Below are positions 55,313 to 64,000 of a stretch of DNA of 64,000 bases, in pieces; position 1 is the stretch's first letter; every line of letters begins with the position of its first letter. The notes beneath the pieces were generated by a model that saw nothing but the letters and a program-made list of their open reading frames with translations, was not told where the DNA came from and searched no databases. Source of the DNA: Microvirga massiliensis. Its GTDB lineage: Bacteria > Pseudomonadota > Alphaproteobacteria > Rhizobiales > Beijerinckiaceae. Made by a program: the position numbers and the translations under genes. The stretch spans positions 381,967-445,966 of the forward strand of contig NZ_LN811352.1 of assembly GCF_001006805.1 (NCBI RefSeq), given 5' to 3'.

Positions 55313-56248
55313 TTATTTTCCCAAGATCCCGCTCAACGAGCCTAGCAAACTGATTAAGGCCGGCCCAACAGCCACCATGAGAATTGTCGGAAAAATAAAG
55401 AGCATCATGGGAAAAGTTAACTTTACCGGCAACTGGTTCGCCTTTTCTTCCGCCCGTGTCAGTCTCTTGTCCCGCATTTCGTCGCTGAACGTTCTCAGAG
55501 CTTGGCTGATATCAGTTCCCAATTCCAAAGATTGCTTCAGCAAAACCGCGAGAGATCTCGCTTCGTCGAGCCCAAGCCGTTCGGCGAAGCCCCTGAACCC
55601 ATCGACGGTGCTCCTCCCAGCCCGAATCTCGGCTCCCATGATGGCCAGGTTGATTGCGATCTCGCGATTTGCCGCCCCGATGTCCCGAGCGACCCGCTCG
55701 AGAGCGGCCTCGAGACTTAGACCAGCCTCAACACAGACCATCAGCAGGTCGAGAAAGTCCGGGAAGGCATATCGATACTCAGTCTGCAGATGACCTATTC
55801 TACGCTTGATGTAATACCCGGGCAGGTAATAGGCGAGCACCATCGATACGATCACCACGGCGATTTTCGCCGGGTTCGACAACGTGTGCAGCCTGGTCAT
55901 GATGATGATATAAGCAAGGACCGGCACGAGGAGAACAAGACCAAACCGAACAAGGTTGTAAGTCCGGACTGCGTCTCTGCCGAAAAAGCCCGCCTGGAGC
56001 AATTCAAAACGCTGCCTGCTCCGTGTCTGCTGGTCGGCCAGGAAGTCGATGTTGATCTTGTCCTTGAGGGTATCGATGAAGCCCGGCGGACCTCCCGCCA
56101 CGGCAGCGTCACTACCGGCGCTTAGGCGCTGGCGCGCCGTCGCCCGCTGAGAGAACACAGCACCTAAATAATAGACAACGCCGGCAACCGACGTGAAAAT
56201 TGCAGCGGATATCAGCAACAAAGTCGTTTCTGGCGATTGCGCAAGCAT
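55313..56248 (-). CDS. tadC: Tad inner-membrane platform protein TadC
   Basis: A 311-residue type II secretion F-type membrane protein. Helices lie near residues 10-30, 90-110, 118-138 and 280-305. The F domain has FPDFLDLLMVCVEAGLSLEA and LKQSLELGTDISQALRTFSDEMR. The ATG at 56248 starts five bases after the tadB stop and follows AAGG; a GTG 33 bases upstream would overlap tadB. Confidence 0.92.
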   Translation of the reverse strand: MLAQSPETTLLLISAAIFTSVAGVVYYLGAVFSQRATARQRLSAGSDAAVAGGPPGFIDTLKDKINIDFLADQQTRSRQRFELLQAGFFGRDAVRTYNLVRFGLVLLVPVLAYIIIMTRLHTLSNPAKIAVVIVSMVLAYYLPGYYIKRRIGHLQTEYRYAFPDFLDLLMVCVEAGLSLEAALERVARDIGAANREIAINLAIMGAEIRAGRSTVDGFRGFAERLGLDEARSLAVLLKQSLELGTDISQALRTFSDEMRDKRLTRAEEKANQLPVKLTFPMMLFIFPTILMVAVGPALISLLGSLSGILGK

Positions 56249-56253
56249 GAGAA

Positions 56254-57198
56254 TCAAACCTTGAAGTTCACCATCTTCCACATGACCACGTTGCCGAGGG
56301 CTATAAGGCCGCCCGCAACCACAAGCATGTAGGTCCAGGTTTGATTGCCCCAGACTGATCCGTAGACCGCAGGCGCGATCACATTCATCATGCCCAATAT
56401 GACAGCCGGAAGCGCAGTAAGCGCAAGAGCAGAAAAACGCCCTTCTGCCGTTAGCGCACGCACCCTGCGGCGCATCTTGAAGCGGTCACGCATCAGTTTG
56501 GACAGCCGAGCGAGAATTTCCGCCAGATTGCCACCGGTTTGACTCTGGACTGTCACCGAGGTCGTCAGGAAGCGAAGATCTTCTAGCCCCACGCGGTCGT
56601 ACAGATTGGACAACGCGGTCTGGATGTCCCGTCCGTATGCGATTTCGTCACTCACCAGGCCGAACTCGGTGCCGGAAGGATCAGGCATCTCGCGCGCAAC
56701 CAGCCCTAAGGAAACGGTAAACGGATGGCCGGCCTTCAGGCTGCGCACGATCACGTCGATCACATCCGGGAGCTGCTCCGCGAACTTCTGGAGTCTCTTT
56801 CCACGCGCCCGCTTCAGAAAGAGATACAAGAGGAGCGCAGACGAGCCCGCCGCTGCGGGAATGGCCAGCACGAATTGCAGCTTGAACGACAGGATGAGCA
56901 ATAGAACAGCGAACGTTCCGGCATATCCGAATGCCAGCTTCCGAAGGGAGCTTCCATGCCCGGCTTGGATAATGAGCCTGCCAAACGGCCTGAGGAAGTC
57001 CGGAAGGCCGGCCAAATCGTGCTTGAGGACGTCGACGACCTCATTGGTGCGGTAAGCACCACTCTCAATGGCTGCAAGCCGTTTGTTGATGCGCCGCCTC
57101 GGCTTCAGTTCCCGAAAAAAATAGAGGTAACCGAACTGCGCGACCAGGAAGACGGCTGCGAAAACAAGAGAATAGAGAACCCAAGACTCGATGCTCAT
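56254..57198 (-). CDS. tadB: Tad inner-membrane platform protein TadB
   Basis: A 314-residue membrane protein with an N-terminal helix, helices near residues 90-125 and a C-terminal pair. The F-type domain has EQLPDVIDVIVRSLKAGHPF and VTVQSQTGGNLAEILARLS. It forms the membrane platform with TadC and contacts the CpaF ATPase. The ATG overlaps the cpaF stop as TGATG, so the genes are translationally coupled. Confidence 0.93.
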   Translation of the reverse strand: MSIESWVLYSLVFAAVFLVAQFGYLYFFRELKPRRRINKRLAAIESGAYRTNEVVDVLKHDLAGLPDFLRPFGRLIIQAGHGSSLRKLAFGYAGTFAVLLLILSFKLQFVLAIPAAAGSSALLLYLFLKRARGKRLQKFAEQLPDVIDVIVRSLKAGHPFTVSLGLVAREMPDPSGTEFGLVSDEIAYGRDIQTALSNLYDRVGLEDLRFLTTSVTVQSQTGGNLAEILARLSKLMRDRFKMRRRVRALTAEGRFSALALTALPAVILGMMNVIAPAVYGSVWGNQTWTYMLVVAGGLIALGNVVMWKMVNFKV

Positions 57199-58610
57199 CA
57201 CAGCACCACGTTCGGATCGAAATAAGAGGCTGGAATATCGTACCCGTGCGCTTTCAGATCAGTCAGCAATTTCGGGCGCACACCGGTTGCTCGGAACGAG
57301 CCCACGATCCTGCCGTCAGCGTCGTAGCCCTCTCGCTGGTATTTAAAAATCTCCTGCATCTGGATGATGTCACCCTCCATCCCAGTGACCTCTGAGACAC
57401 TGGTGAGTTTCCGCTGACCGTCCGGTAGGCGGGAGAGCTGCACGATCACCTGAATCGCCGCCGCGATCTGGCCGCGAATGGAGCTAAGGGACATCGGCAT
57501 GTCGGCCATGCCGACCATCTGCTCTAGGCGCTTGAGGGCGTCGCGTGGGTTGTTGGCGTGGATCGTGGTCATAGAGCCTTCGTGGCCGGTGTTCATCGCC
57601 TGGAGCATGTCGAAGGCCTCTTCCCCACGACACTCGCCGATGATGATACGATCCGGACGCATACGAAGTGCGTTCTTGACGAGCTCGCGTTGCCGAATCT
57701 CACCCTTGCCTTCGGCGTTGGGCGGCCGCGTCTCCAGGCGACTGACGAGGTCTTGCTGGATCTGCAACTCGGCCGCATCCTCGATCGTGACTACGCGCTC
57801 GCGTGGCGAGATGAACGCCGAGAGGGCGTTGAGCATCGTGGTCTTGCCGGACCCCGTGCCACCGGAGACGATGATGGAAATTCGCCCCTTGACAGCAACT
57901 TTCAGAACTTCGGCAATCTGAGGCCGGCAGGCCCCGATCTCGACAAGCTTGTCGAGGGAGAACGGTCGCTTCGAAAACTTGCGGATCGAGACCTGCGGGC
58001 CATCGATCGCAATTGGACGGACCGCAATGTTGACACGCGAACCATCCGGGAGGCGCGCGTCGCAGATCGGAGAGGATTCGTCGACGCGCCGCCCCACGCC
58101 GGCGACGATCTTGTTGATGATGCGCAGGAGATGCACCTCGTCGGCAAAGCGAACGCTCGTGCCTTCAAGGACGCCGCGACGCTCCACATAGACATGCTTG
58201 TGTCCGTTGATGAGAATGTCGTTGACGGTCGGATCTGCAAGGAGCGGTTCCAGCGGACCTAGGCCCGTCATCTCATGAAGAACCTCCTCAGAGAACGTCT
58301 CGAGTTCCTTCTGGTTGAGAACGATCCGCTCGGATCTGACGTATTCGGCGACAAACGCCTTGACCTGCCGCCGGAGCTCGTCCGGCTGCATACCTTCAAG
58401 CATGCTGAGGTTGAACTCGTCGATAATACGGCCGTGGAGCTTGACTTTCTCGTCCATCAATTTTGGGCGTTGTAGCACTTCTTCCGGCGGTTTCTCGATC
58501 ACCGGGGCAGGGCTCTTGATCGCCGCAACACCCTTGTTCGTCGAACCATTCACCACGGTGGTCTGCGCGTCGCTGCGGCGGCCCCAACGGTCAGAAAGAT
58601 TCCCCAACAT
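57198..58610 (-). CDS. cpaF: Secretion ATPase CpaF/TadA
   Basis: A 470-residue hexameric ATPase that powers Flp pilus assembly. An N-terminal charged region precedes the VirB11-like domains: Walker [15 protein letters not shown] (near residue 249), Asp box, Walker [20 protein letters not shown], and the His box [13 protein letters not shown]. The ATG at 58610 starts three bases after the cpaE stop; an alternative GTG 69 bases upstream would overlap cpaE. Confidence 0.95.
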   Translation of the reverse strand: MLGNLSDRWGRRSDAQTTVVNGSTNKGVAAIKSPAPVIEKPPEEVLQRPKLMDEKVKLHGRIIDEFNLSMLEGMQPDELRRQVKAFVAEYVRSERIVLNQKELETFSEEVLHEMTGLGPLEPLLADPTVNDILINGHKHVYVERRGVLEGTSVRFADEVHLLRIINKIVAGVGRRVDESSPICDARLPDGSRVNIAVRPIAIDGPQVSIRKFSKRPFSLDKLVEIGACRPQIAEVLKVAVKGRISIIVSGGTGSGKTTMLNALSAFISPRERVVTIEDAAELQIQQDLVSRLETRPPNAEGKGEIRQRELVKNALRMRPDRIIIGECRGEEAFDMLQAMNTGHEGSMTTIHANNPRDALKRLEQMVGMADMPMSLSSIRGQIAAAIQVIVQLSRLPDGQRKLTSVSEVTGMEGDIIQMQEIFKYQREGYDADGRIVGSFRATGVRPKLLTDLKAHGYDIPASYFDPNVVL

Positions 58611-58612
58611 GT

Positions 58613-59773
58613 CTACCCCCGATTTAGCGCAGCCGACCGTATGGCGGTTGCCGCCTCGTGCTTCGTCCGATCGATCCACTCGCCAACTTGCCGGATGTCC
58701 TTCTTCAGGCCTCGCCCACCGCCACTTTCGGAAATGGACCGGCCAGCGTTGATGGCATCAAGCGCGGTCTTGTCATCTCGACGGATGAACATCACTTGCA
58801 CTCTCGGGAGGGCGGATGTGATATCCGAACGTCTGACAACACCGCTTCCGAAGAGGCCCGTTTCTGTCTGGTTGATGAGAGCCGCCACTCGATTTGCGGA
58901 AATATTCAGTCCTTCCAGATACTGCATCGTCGTGGTCAGGCGCTTGACCGAGGGAATATTATAGGTGCCTGTGACAAAAACTCGGTCAGAGCCAATTATC
59001 AGGTTATCGATCCACGGGAACCACATGGTCGGCAAGTCGAGGTGAACAAAATCATAGCGCTTTGAGATTTCATCCAGAAGAGCGAAAAGCACGGTCGAGT
59101 CGAGCCTGCCGTAATCGAACCGCCCGGGCGGGCTCGCGAAGATGTCCACGCCGGAGGGGTGCTTTGCCGTGAGCACATCCACGAGTTGCTGGTCCAGGCG
59201 GGAGGGATTGCCGAGAATTTCGCTGATGTCGAACCTTGGCTCGATATCGAGATAAGTCGGGAAATCGCTGCTCTGGAAGTTGAGATCGAGGACGCAGACA
59301 CGACGCTTAGCCTTGCCACGGGTAGCAAGGTAGATAGCGGTCTCGAGCGCCAGAGTCGTGTTGCCGACGCCGCCGGCCGAGGGAAGGAATGTGACAATCG
59401 ACCCATTGGCGAGCGCCGTTCCGGAAAAGTGGTGGCGGATAACCTCTGTCAGTTCATCCCCGAGATTGTTCCACCTGATCCACTCCCCCGCCCCGGACTT
59501 GGACAGTTGCTTGTAGGCGTCTACTGAAATCGTGTCAGAGATGTAGACGACGAAGGCTCTGCCGCGAGCCTTCTGCGAGAAGCTGACGAGGTTCGTAGCG
59601 TCACCCACGAAGTCCGGAACGATCACGAGCGAGTGCTCGTTTTCAGGCAGCAGCTTGAGAACATCATCGAGCTGCTCGATGGGAGTGGTACGCACCCCGT
59701 TCTGCGTCAGCACACCCGTGAGCTGCCGCGTGCGCTCATCCTGCGGATTGGCAATAACGATATAAGCGGCCAT
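58613..59773 (-). CDS. cpaE: CpaE/TadZ pilus localisation ATPase-like protein
   Basis: A 386-residue protein with an N-terminal pseudo-receiver domain (residues ~1-115) and a MinD/ParA-like domain. It localises Tad assembly in the cell. The loop corresponding to the deviant Walker A reads PSAGGVGNTTLALE: both lysines of KGGxGKT are replaced (A and N). The Walker B-like strand is FVHLDLPTMW. Loss of the catalytic lysine occurs in other CpaE proteins, but loss of both is notable. A TTG three bases upstream is an alternative start. Confidence 0.9.
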   Translation of the reverse strand: MAAYIVIANPQDERTRQLTGVLTQNGVRTTPIEQLDDVLKLLPENEHSLVIVPDFVGDATNLVSFSQKARGRAFVVYISDTISVDAYKQLSKSGAGEWIRWNNLGDELTEVIRHHFSGTALANGSIVTFLPSAGGVGNTTLALETAIYLATRGKAKRRVCVLDLNFQSSDFPTYLDIEPRFDISEILGNPSRLDQQLVDVLTAKHPSGVDIFASPPGRFDYGRLDSTVLFALLDEISKRYDFVHLDLPTMWFPWIDNLIIGSDRVFVTGTYNIPSVKRLTTTMQYLEGLNISANRVAALINQTETGLFGSGVVRRSDITSALPRVQVMFIRRDDKTALDAINAGRSISESGGGRGLKKDIRQVGEWIDRTKHEAATAIRSAALNRG

Positions 59774-60296
59774 CAAACGTAATCCAAAATGCGGTCGGGT
59801 CGTGCTGCCACGGACCCACGTCGATTGTGAAGCCTCTTGGGCATGTCAGCGTCCCATTGCCCGCTTAGAGTAAGTTGGAACGGAACCGTTTGGTCCAGTC
59901 TGACAGCGGGCAGGAAAGTCATGTCAGTGCCCAGTGGCCCATTCGAAACGTGTGATGGTAAACGAAATGCTTCGATCCAATCTAAGTTGGGGCAGGCGAT
60001 TCATGCCCTAATTTATCACCGTGGCGGGAGCGGTAGAGTTCGTTTCACCGCCGCGATTAAACCGAAAGCTACTTCCATCGTCGAGGCTGCCGATTCTGTC
60101 GGCGACTATGCTTGAGGTGGCGGGGAGTGAGGTGGCTCACCAGAGTTGCCAGCAAGCGAGCGCCGCGTGTCCGGATGCCTGCACCGAGGCCCGTCTGAGC
60201 ACCAACCGCGGATTCTCACGTCCTCTCTCACTCTCGGTGATTTGCTTCACCCTGATTCGGAGAGCTTTTTCTAAAAACATAGTGGATGTGACGACC
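59774..60296. other. Gap between cpaB and cpaE
   Basis: 523 bases with no credible gene. Plus-strand frames here (59837-60115 and 60021-60605) have atypical composition, and the second runs into cpaB. cpaD, which usually lies between cpaC and cpaE, is not present here. A promoter for cpaE would have to lie here. Confidence 0.5.
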
Positions 60297-61214
60297 TCAA
60301 TGCTGCAGGGTAAACACGGGCCGCGGCCGGGCGGCGGTCCTGGTAAGAGCCGAAGCTTCAGAGCTAGGCGCGCCCTCAGTCACGACCGGCATCTGTTCGC
60401 TCTTGAGACCCTTGTCAGTCCCCCTTACGACTGTGACGATCTTATGGGTGTCCTTAGGCGGAGGAGCTGCCTCAACCGGCTCAGGCTTCTCAGCGACTGC
60501 CTCTGGAATGCCAAGATCGGCGGTGGTGATCTTCCTGGTGCTCTCCGAGCCAGCCTGCCCGGCGTTCCGAAGAATGAGCGCGAGTTTGCCGACCTGCTGG
60601 GCTAGTATGACCTTCTGCGACTGTTGGACATCGACTTCGAGCGTAACCGCCTTGGCGACCAGAGCCTTGTCTTGGCGCTCGCCTGCGATCTGATCAACCG
60701 CCAGTACTTTCACATTCTGTAACAGAACTTCAGCCGACTGATCTCCCCGCTCGCCGCGCGTGAGCACAACGTCCACACGGTCTTCTGGCGAAACGAAACC
60801 GGCCACGCCGCGAACGTCATCGACGCGCACAGTGACCGCTCTCATGTTCTCGTCAATCAGGACGGATAAAGATGCCTTCTGATTAGGCTCTGTGATCTTA
60901 GAGTTAAGAATTGGCTCGTTCTTCTGGATGCCGCTGAGAACGACCCGCTTCCCATCTTTTAGAAGATTATCCTTCCTGGCGAAGGCACCTTCAGGTATCG
61001 CGTTCACCGGCCATGGAATCTCGATCAAATTATCGGCGGTTAAGGTGGCGCCAAACGTCAGTGGCTGATTGGCTACGACGATCGTCTCTGCCGCCACGGC
61101 CGGTGTTGGATTAACCAAGCGGCTCTCGATGTAGCCGCGCGTCAGATAGACCGCACCTCCGCCCAGGATCAGCGCGCCTAACAACACCATTCCTGACCGC
61201 ATCCTGCCCACCAT
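60297..61214 (-). CDS. cpaB: Flp pilus assembly protein CpaB/RcpC
   Basis: A 305-residue periplasmic protein with one N-terminal helix (MVLLGALILGGGAVYLTRGY) and an SAF-like domain (TIVVANQPLTFGATLTADNL, then VNAIPEGAFARKDNLL, then RVVLSGIQKNEPIL), then the RcpC domain (MRAVTVRVDDVRGVAGFVSP, DRVDVVLTR). The last ~70 residues are Pro/Glu-rich. The start is uncertain: ATG 61214 is used; TTG 61229 or ATG 61202 are possible and none has a good Shine-Dalgarno. Confidence 0.9.
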   Translation of the reverse strand: MVGRMRSGMVLLGALILGGGAVYLTRGYIESRLVNPTPAVAAETIVVANQPLTFGATLTADNLIEIPWPVNAIPEGAFARKDNLLKDGKRVVLSGIQKNEPILNSKITEPNQKASLSVLIDENMRAVTVRVDDVRGVAGFVSPEDRVDVVLTRGERGDQSAEVLLQNVKVLAVDQIAGERQDKALVAKAVTLEVDVQQSQKVILAQQVGKLALILRNAGQAGSESTRKITTADLGIPEAVAEKPEPVEAAPPPKDTHKIVTVVRGTDKGLKSEQMPVVTEGAPSSEASALTRTAARPRPVFTLQH

Positions 61215-61243
61215 AAAATGAGGAAACAAAATCTGTCACGATC

Positions 61244-61271
61244 CGACCGGGCTCGACGCGGAGCCCGGTCG
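61244..61271 (-). terminator. Hairpin between flp and cpaB
   Basis: An 11-bp perfect stem (arm CGACCGGGCTC, loop GACGCG) lies 21 bases after the flp stop. On the minus strand it is followed after some bases by GATTTTGTTT. It probably acts as a partial terminator. Confidence 0.65.
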
Positions 61272-61292
61272 TAACTGCGAGGACGATTACGA

Positions 61293-61487
61293 TCAGCCGA
61301 TCAGATCAAGCAACGTTGCCACTTCTACCCAGACGGCGTTGATCTTGTCGCCGATCGTGAGCAACGTGGCCGCGGCAACGCCGAGGACTACGGCAAGCAT
61401 CACGGCATACTCGACTGCCGTGGCACCCTCTTCATCACGGCCGAGACGGGCAAAGAGCTGCTGAGCCCCGTTGATGATCTTGGTCAT
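61293..61487 (-). CDS. flp: Flp family type IVb pilin
   Basis: A 64-residue major pilin. After a short basic leader the sequence LGRDEEGATAVEYAVMLAVV has the Flp motif: Gly cleavage site for CpaA, E at +5 and Y at +6 of the mature protein, and the hydrophobic stalk. The ATG at 61487 is preferred over the longer frame; GGGG lies upstream. A CtrA-type box is ~76 bases before the start and a hairpin follows the stop. Confidence 0.93.
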   Translation of the reverse strand: MTKIINGAQQLFARLGRDEEGATAVEYAVMLAVVLGVAAATLLTIGDKINAVWVEVATLLDLIG

Positions 61488-61562
61488 ATCTTTACTACCC
61501 CTAAAATACGGGCTAGACCCCCTAGCCCCTCTTCGTGGACCGGTTGGGCCGACCCCGATGGC

Positions 61563-61579
61563 GTTAAACAATCATTAAC
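61563..61579. promoter_or_regulatory. CtrA-type binding motif upstream of flp
   Basis: GTTAA, seven bases (ACAATCA), TTAAC: a perfect match to TTAA-N7-TTAAC on both strands. CtrA activates pilA in Caulobacter, so control of this pilin by the cell-cycle regulator is likely. Confidence 0.65.
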
Positions 61580-61594
61580 CCCTGTCCGTGTCAA
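61566..61594 (-). promoter_or_regulatory. Possible flp promoter
   Basis: On the minus strand, TTGACA (61594-61589) is a perfect -35 and, 17 bases on, TTGTTT (61571-61566) is a poor -10. The CtrA box overlaps this -10, as expected for an activated or repressed promoter. The assignment is tentative. Confidence 0.35.
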
Positions 61595-62478
61595 TCGTCT
61601 AAAGTTATACCTTGCATCGGAAAGACGTTAAGGTTAATTGGTTCGGTCCAACCTTAGCTCAGGCTCCCTAACGGCAATTGCAAGACAGATTGTCGCAAGA
61701 AGCAGGCGTCGAGCCAACGGCGGCTCTTGAGGTCATAAATCATAAGCTTGTTTGGGGTGCCACCTCGGAAAAGTTACGGATGGCACACGCCTCCCGGTCC
61801 CTTATGCCGTCCGCAGGATGTTGCGATTTGGGTCGTTTCGCTTCAGGCTGCTGTAGCATGGCTCTTGCCGCTGTGCCGGGGGCGAACACGAGCAGGCACC
61901 TACAAGCTGCCCCGCCATGATGCCAGGCAACTGCCTGGCAGCCCGGTGAGCATCAGGATGGCTAATAGGCAGAGATGCGAAGGGTGCCGAACTCCCTAGA
62001 ATCGACCTCTGCGCACGGTGGCCGTTAAAAGCGCCGACCTGTGTGAGTTCTTGCTTTTAACCAGTCTTCAGTGCTTCTCATGTCGCTCTCACCGTCATTG
62101 CGAGCGGAGCGAAGCAATCTACCCTTCAACGGATACACTCCTGGATTGCTTCGCCTGCGGCTCACAATAGCGGGAGTGCAGTACCTCTACCCTTGGTTCG
62201 CAATGACGATGTGGATCCGCATCCGGCTGAATAACTTTACCTGCCGCTCACAAGCATGGGGTGACACTGGTCTCTGCCTGATCCGGAACCAATCTCGGGG
62301 GCAGTACGCGTGACTTCATGGCGAAAGTGTCGATGAACACGTGAGCGGCCGGCCACTGATACGCGGGCCAGGCTCAAGTCCAGGCATTCACGGCCCGATC
62401 TCAGGGTGCCGAGAACGCGGCCATCTCAGGCTCTACGCGGCGAAGCGAGGCTAACGTTCGGCCTCCGGCGCACACCGG
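61595..62478. other. Long region upstream of flp, with dispersed repeat
   Basis: 884 bases with no credible gene. Short plus-strand frames around 61678-62000 have no start signal or domain. The distal part is occupied by the CATTGCGAG-type repeat at 62092-62208. The flp promoter lies at its low-coordinate end. Confidence 0.55.
62092..62208. repeat. Dispersed CATTGCGAG-type repeat, copy 2
   Basis: CCGTCATTGCGAGCGGAGCG, AAGCAATCTACCCTTCAACG, CTGGATTGCTTCGCCTGCGG and TTCGCAATGACG occur in series. It is close to the repeat at 17-99 and forms a self-complementary unit. Confidence 0.75.
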
Positions 62479-62760
62479 TCAGCGCACGTTTATGACAGTA
62501 CTTGGATTGCCCGAATCCTGCGGTGGGCTCTGATAACGCCGTACGGCAGCGCCATACCGTTCTCCGCTAGTCACGATCCGGGTGTTCCTAGCGTGAACAG
62601 GCCAGGGATCGTAAGTGTGCGCCAACGCGTCAGTCGCAACAGCTTCCCCAGCGCCAAAATAGATTGTCTCCTTGCGGTCCAAATATTGGGCGCATGCGGT
62701 TACAGCAAAGATCGGAGAGAGTGCGATACTCAGCCGAACAATTGTTTTCAGGTCGCCCAT
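62479..62760 (-). CDS. Small Tad-locus lipoprotein
   Basis: A 93-residue protein with a lipobox (FAVTAC). The mature part (YFGAGEAVATDALAHTYDPW, PVHARNTRI) resembles small conserved proteins that follow the secretin gene in Hyphomicrobiales Tad loci. It begins 51 bases after the cpaC stop. A longer start at 62784 (adding eight residues) cannot be excluded. Function unknown; a pilotin-like or CpaD-like role is possible. Confidence 0.75.
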   Translation of the reverse strand: MGDLKTIVRLSIALSPIFAVTACAQYLDRKETIYFGAGEAVATDALAHTYDPWPVHARNTRIVTSGERYGAAVRRYQSPPQDSGNPSTVINVR

Positions 62761-62811
62761 TGAACCCCAGCTCATTGTCATCATTGCTTGCCGCCCGGGC
62801 CAAACCCGTTC

Positions 62812-64000
62812 CTAGTATTTAGCACCGCCGGCTCTAGGCGCGGTTGCTGCCGGTCTAGCAGCTATTGGTTGCCCAATTGGCCGTGGATCCAGGATATGAC
62901 CGTATTGGCCCTTGAACTTGACACCGTTTTCAAGAATCCACTTTTGCCGCGCAGAAACCGCGGATGGATCATTCGGCTTCTCTACCTCTAACTCTCCGCC
63001 AAGAAAGAGGTCCAGATCGTTGGCTGGTACTGTCGTGTCAAGCGGAGTGGCGATGAGAGCTCCCGGCTTCGCGGGCTTTACAAGGTGCGGCGTCACAAGG
63101 ACGACCAGTTCACTCTCTCGCGAGCGGAACTCGGTGCTGCGGAAGAGCGCGCCAAGCACAGGAATTGAACCCAACCAGGGAAGTTGCTCGAGATTCCGTT
63201 CATTCACGCTTTGGAGAAGACCCGCGAGAGCGAAGCTCTGCCCGTCACGGAGTTCGATCGATGTTCGCGCGCGCCGCTTGTTAATTCCTGGGATTGAAAT
63301 TCCCGCGCCGGTATTCACCGAAATTGCCGGATCGATATCGCTGACCTCTGGCTCGAGTTTCAGGTTGATGAGACCGTTTGCAAGCACCGTTGGCGTAAAA
63401 TTCAGCCTTACACCAAATTCCTTGAAAGCCACCGTGATCGTGGGGACACCGCCGTTCGTTGTCGAAGCAACCGGAACCGGAAACTCACCGCCCGCGTGAA
63501 ACTCCGCCGTATCCCCGGACATGGCAACCAGGTTCGGCTCGGCAAGCCGTCGGACGAGACCCTTCTGTTCAAGGGCATCGATATGAAGGTCTAACAGTCT
63601 GGAGTTGCTTGCAAATCTGGTCAGGAGGTGAGCGAATGGCGCGTTCGCGCTGATCAGCGTGTCAAGGAGGTTGCCATCTACGTCACGGCCGCCGCGACCG
63701 ATGAATGCGTCGGTCCGCCTCCCCAGGTAATCCCATCTTATCCCGAGTTCCCGCCCTGCAGTGCGATTAATCTCCACGAACCGCACCTTCAGCATCACCT
63801 GTTGCGGCGAGGCAATCTGGGAGTTGTTGATAACTTTATCAGGCCCGACAATGGATTGTGCGGCTCGGACCGCACGGTCCACAGCCGTTGCGTCGAGAGC
63901 GGTCCCACTCACGACCACGCTGTCGCCCTGGCCGCGGATGCTCAGGCCTCCGGCTCCGTTCACAGGTGCTGTGTCGACGCTGACGCTGACATCGACGACG
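62812..64000 (-). CDS. cpaC: Flp pilus secretin CpaC/RcpA (5' end beyond the window)
   Basis: The C-terminal ~396 residues of an outer-membrane secretin. Seen are a BON-like/N-domain end (DSVVVSGTALDATAVDRAVR), then QVMLKVRFVEINRTAGRELG and the secretin core with EFGVRLNFTPTVLANGLINL, LRDGQSFALAGLL and VLVTPHLVKPA. The frame is open to base 64000 with no start seen, so the gene continues outside the window. It is separated from cpaB by the small lipoprotein, the repeat region and flp, unlike the usual cpaB-cpaC order. Confidence 0.94.
   Translation of the reverse strand, partial: VVDVSVSVDTAPVNGAGGLSIRGQGDSVVVSGTALDATAVDRAVRAAQSIVGPDKVINNSQIASPQQVMLKVRFVEINRTAGRELGIRWDYLGRRTDAFIGRGGRDVDGNLLDTLISANAPFAHLLTRFASNSRLLDLHIDALEQKGLVRRLAEPNLVAMSGDTAEFHAGGEFPVPVASTTNGGVPTITVAFKEFGVRLNFTPTVLANGLINLKLEPEVSDIDPAISVNTGAGISIPGINKRRARTSIELRDGQSFALAGLLQSVNERNLEQLPWLGSIPVLGALFRSTEFRSRESELVVLVTPHLVKPAKPGALIATPLDTTVPANDLDLFLGGELEVEKPNDPSAVSARQKWILENGVKFKGQYGHILDPRPIGQPIAARPAATAPRAGGAKY

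Noticed and set aside
60021..60605. A plus-strand frame upstream of and into cpaB
   Set aside because: It overlaps the end of cpaB, has no ribosome site and no recognisable domain.
61678..61999. Short plus-strand frames upstream of flp
   Set aside because: They have no start signals, overlap one another in different frames and carry no motif.
1..64000. tRNA or rRNA genes
   Set aside because: No cloverleaf, CCA-adjacent T-loop motif or rRNA-like conserved stretch was recognised in any intergenic region.

Overview
The window reads as chromosome of a GC-rich alphaproteobacterium, most likely Hyphomicrobiales (Rhizobiales) and possibly Methylobacteriaceae such as Microvirga or Methylobacterium. 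The grounds are gene order (aminotransferase-hom-glpX; AI-2E permease-hdaA-ppk-ppx facing rnd; purM-purN beside a CDP-alcohol phosphatidyltransferase), a class I PHA synthase, CtrA-type motifs and families of short dispersed repeats. The genus is inferred from recalled similarity, not from a search.

Bases 1-28000 are mostly core metabolism: a CoA-transferase, an XRE/MmyB-like regulator, threonine/methionine branch and gluconeogenesis genes, PHB synthesis, a two-domain cold-shock protein, an RraA-like protein, a YdcF protein, RNase D, polyphosphate enzymes, Hda, purine synthesis, Ndk and a glutathione transferase.

Bases 27350-44313 hold a biofilm-adhesin export locus. A giant 2,849-residue adhesin (N-terminal module with a DAAG motif, three tandem VCBS-type modules, about four T1SS-143 modules, a compositionally foreign segment, RTX repeats) is accompanied by a TolC-like protein, an ABC exporter with a degenerate C39-like domain and an HlyD adaptor. 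A periplasmic LapG-like cysteine peptidase is divergent from hlyD. The hlyD gene overlaps an unusual ribbon-helix-helix plus PAS protein. No LapD-like c-di-GMP receptor is in the window, so the control of this Lap-type system is open.

Bases 44700-49400 are extremely GC-rich. They carry small Ala/Pro-rich exported proteins, an XRE regulator and one tnpB-only IS200/IS605-group element with hairpins at both ends.

Bases 49741-64000 are a Tad/Flp pilus locus of lower GC: TadE- and TadG-like proteins, CpaA, an aspartic protease, TadD, TadC, TadB, CpaF, CpaE, CpaB, Flp pilin, a small lipoprotein and the secretin CpaC, which runs off the window. A perfect CtrA-type box (GTTAA-N7-TTAAC) lies upstream of flp, and a second one lies at 49530. 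A strong hairpin between flp and cpaB could let pilin be made in excess of the assembly machinery. Most long ORFs opposite these genes, including a 720-codon one inside the adhesin, are antisense shadows of GC-rich coding sequence. No tRNA, rRNA or CRISPR array was seen.
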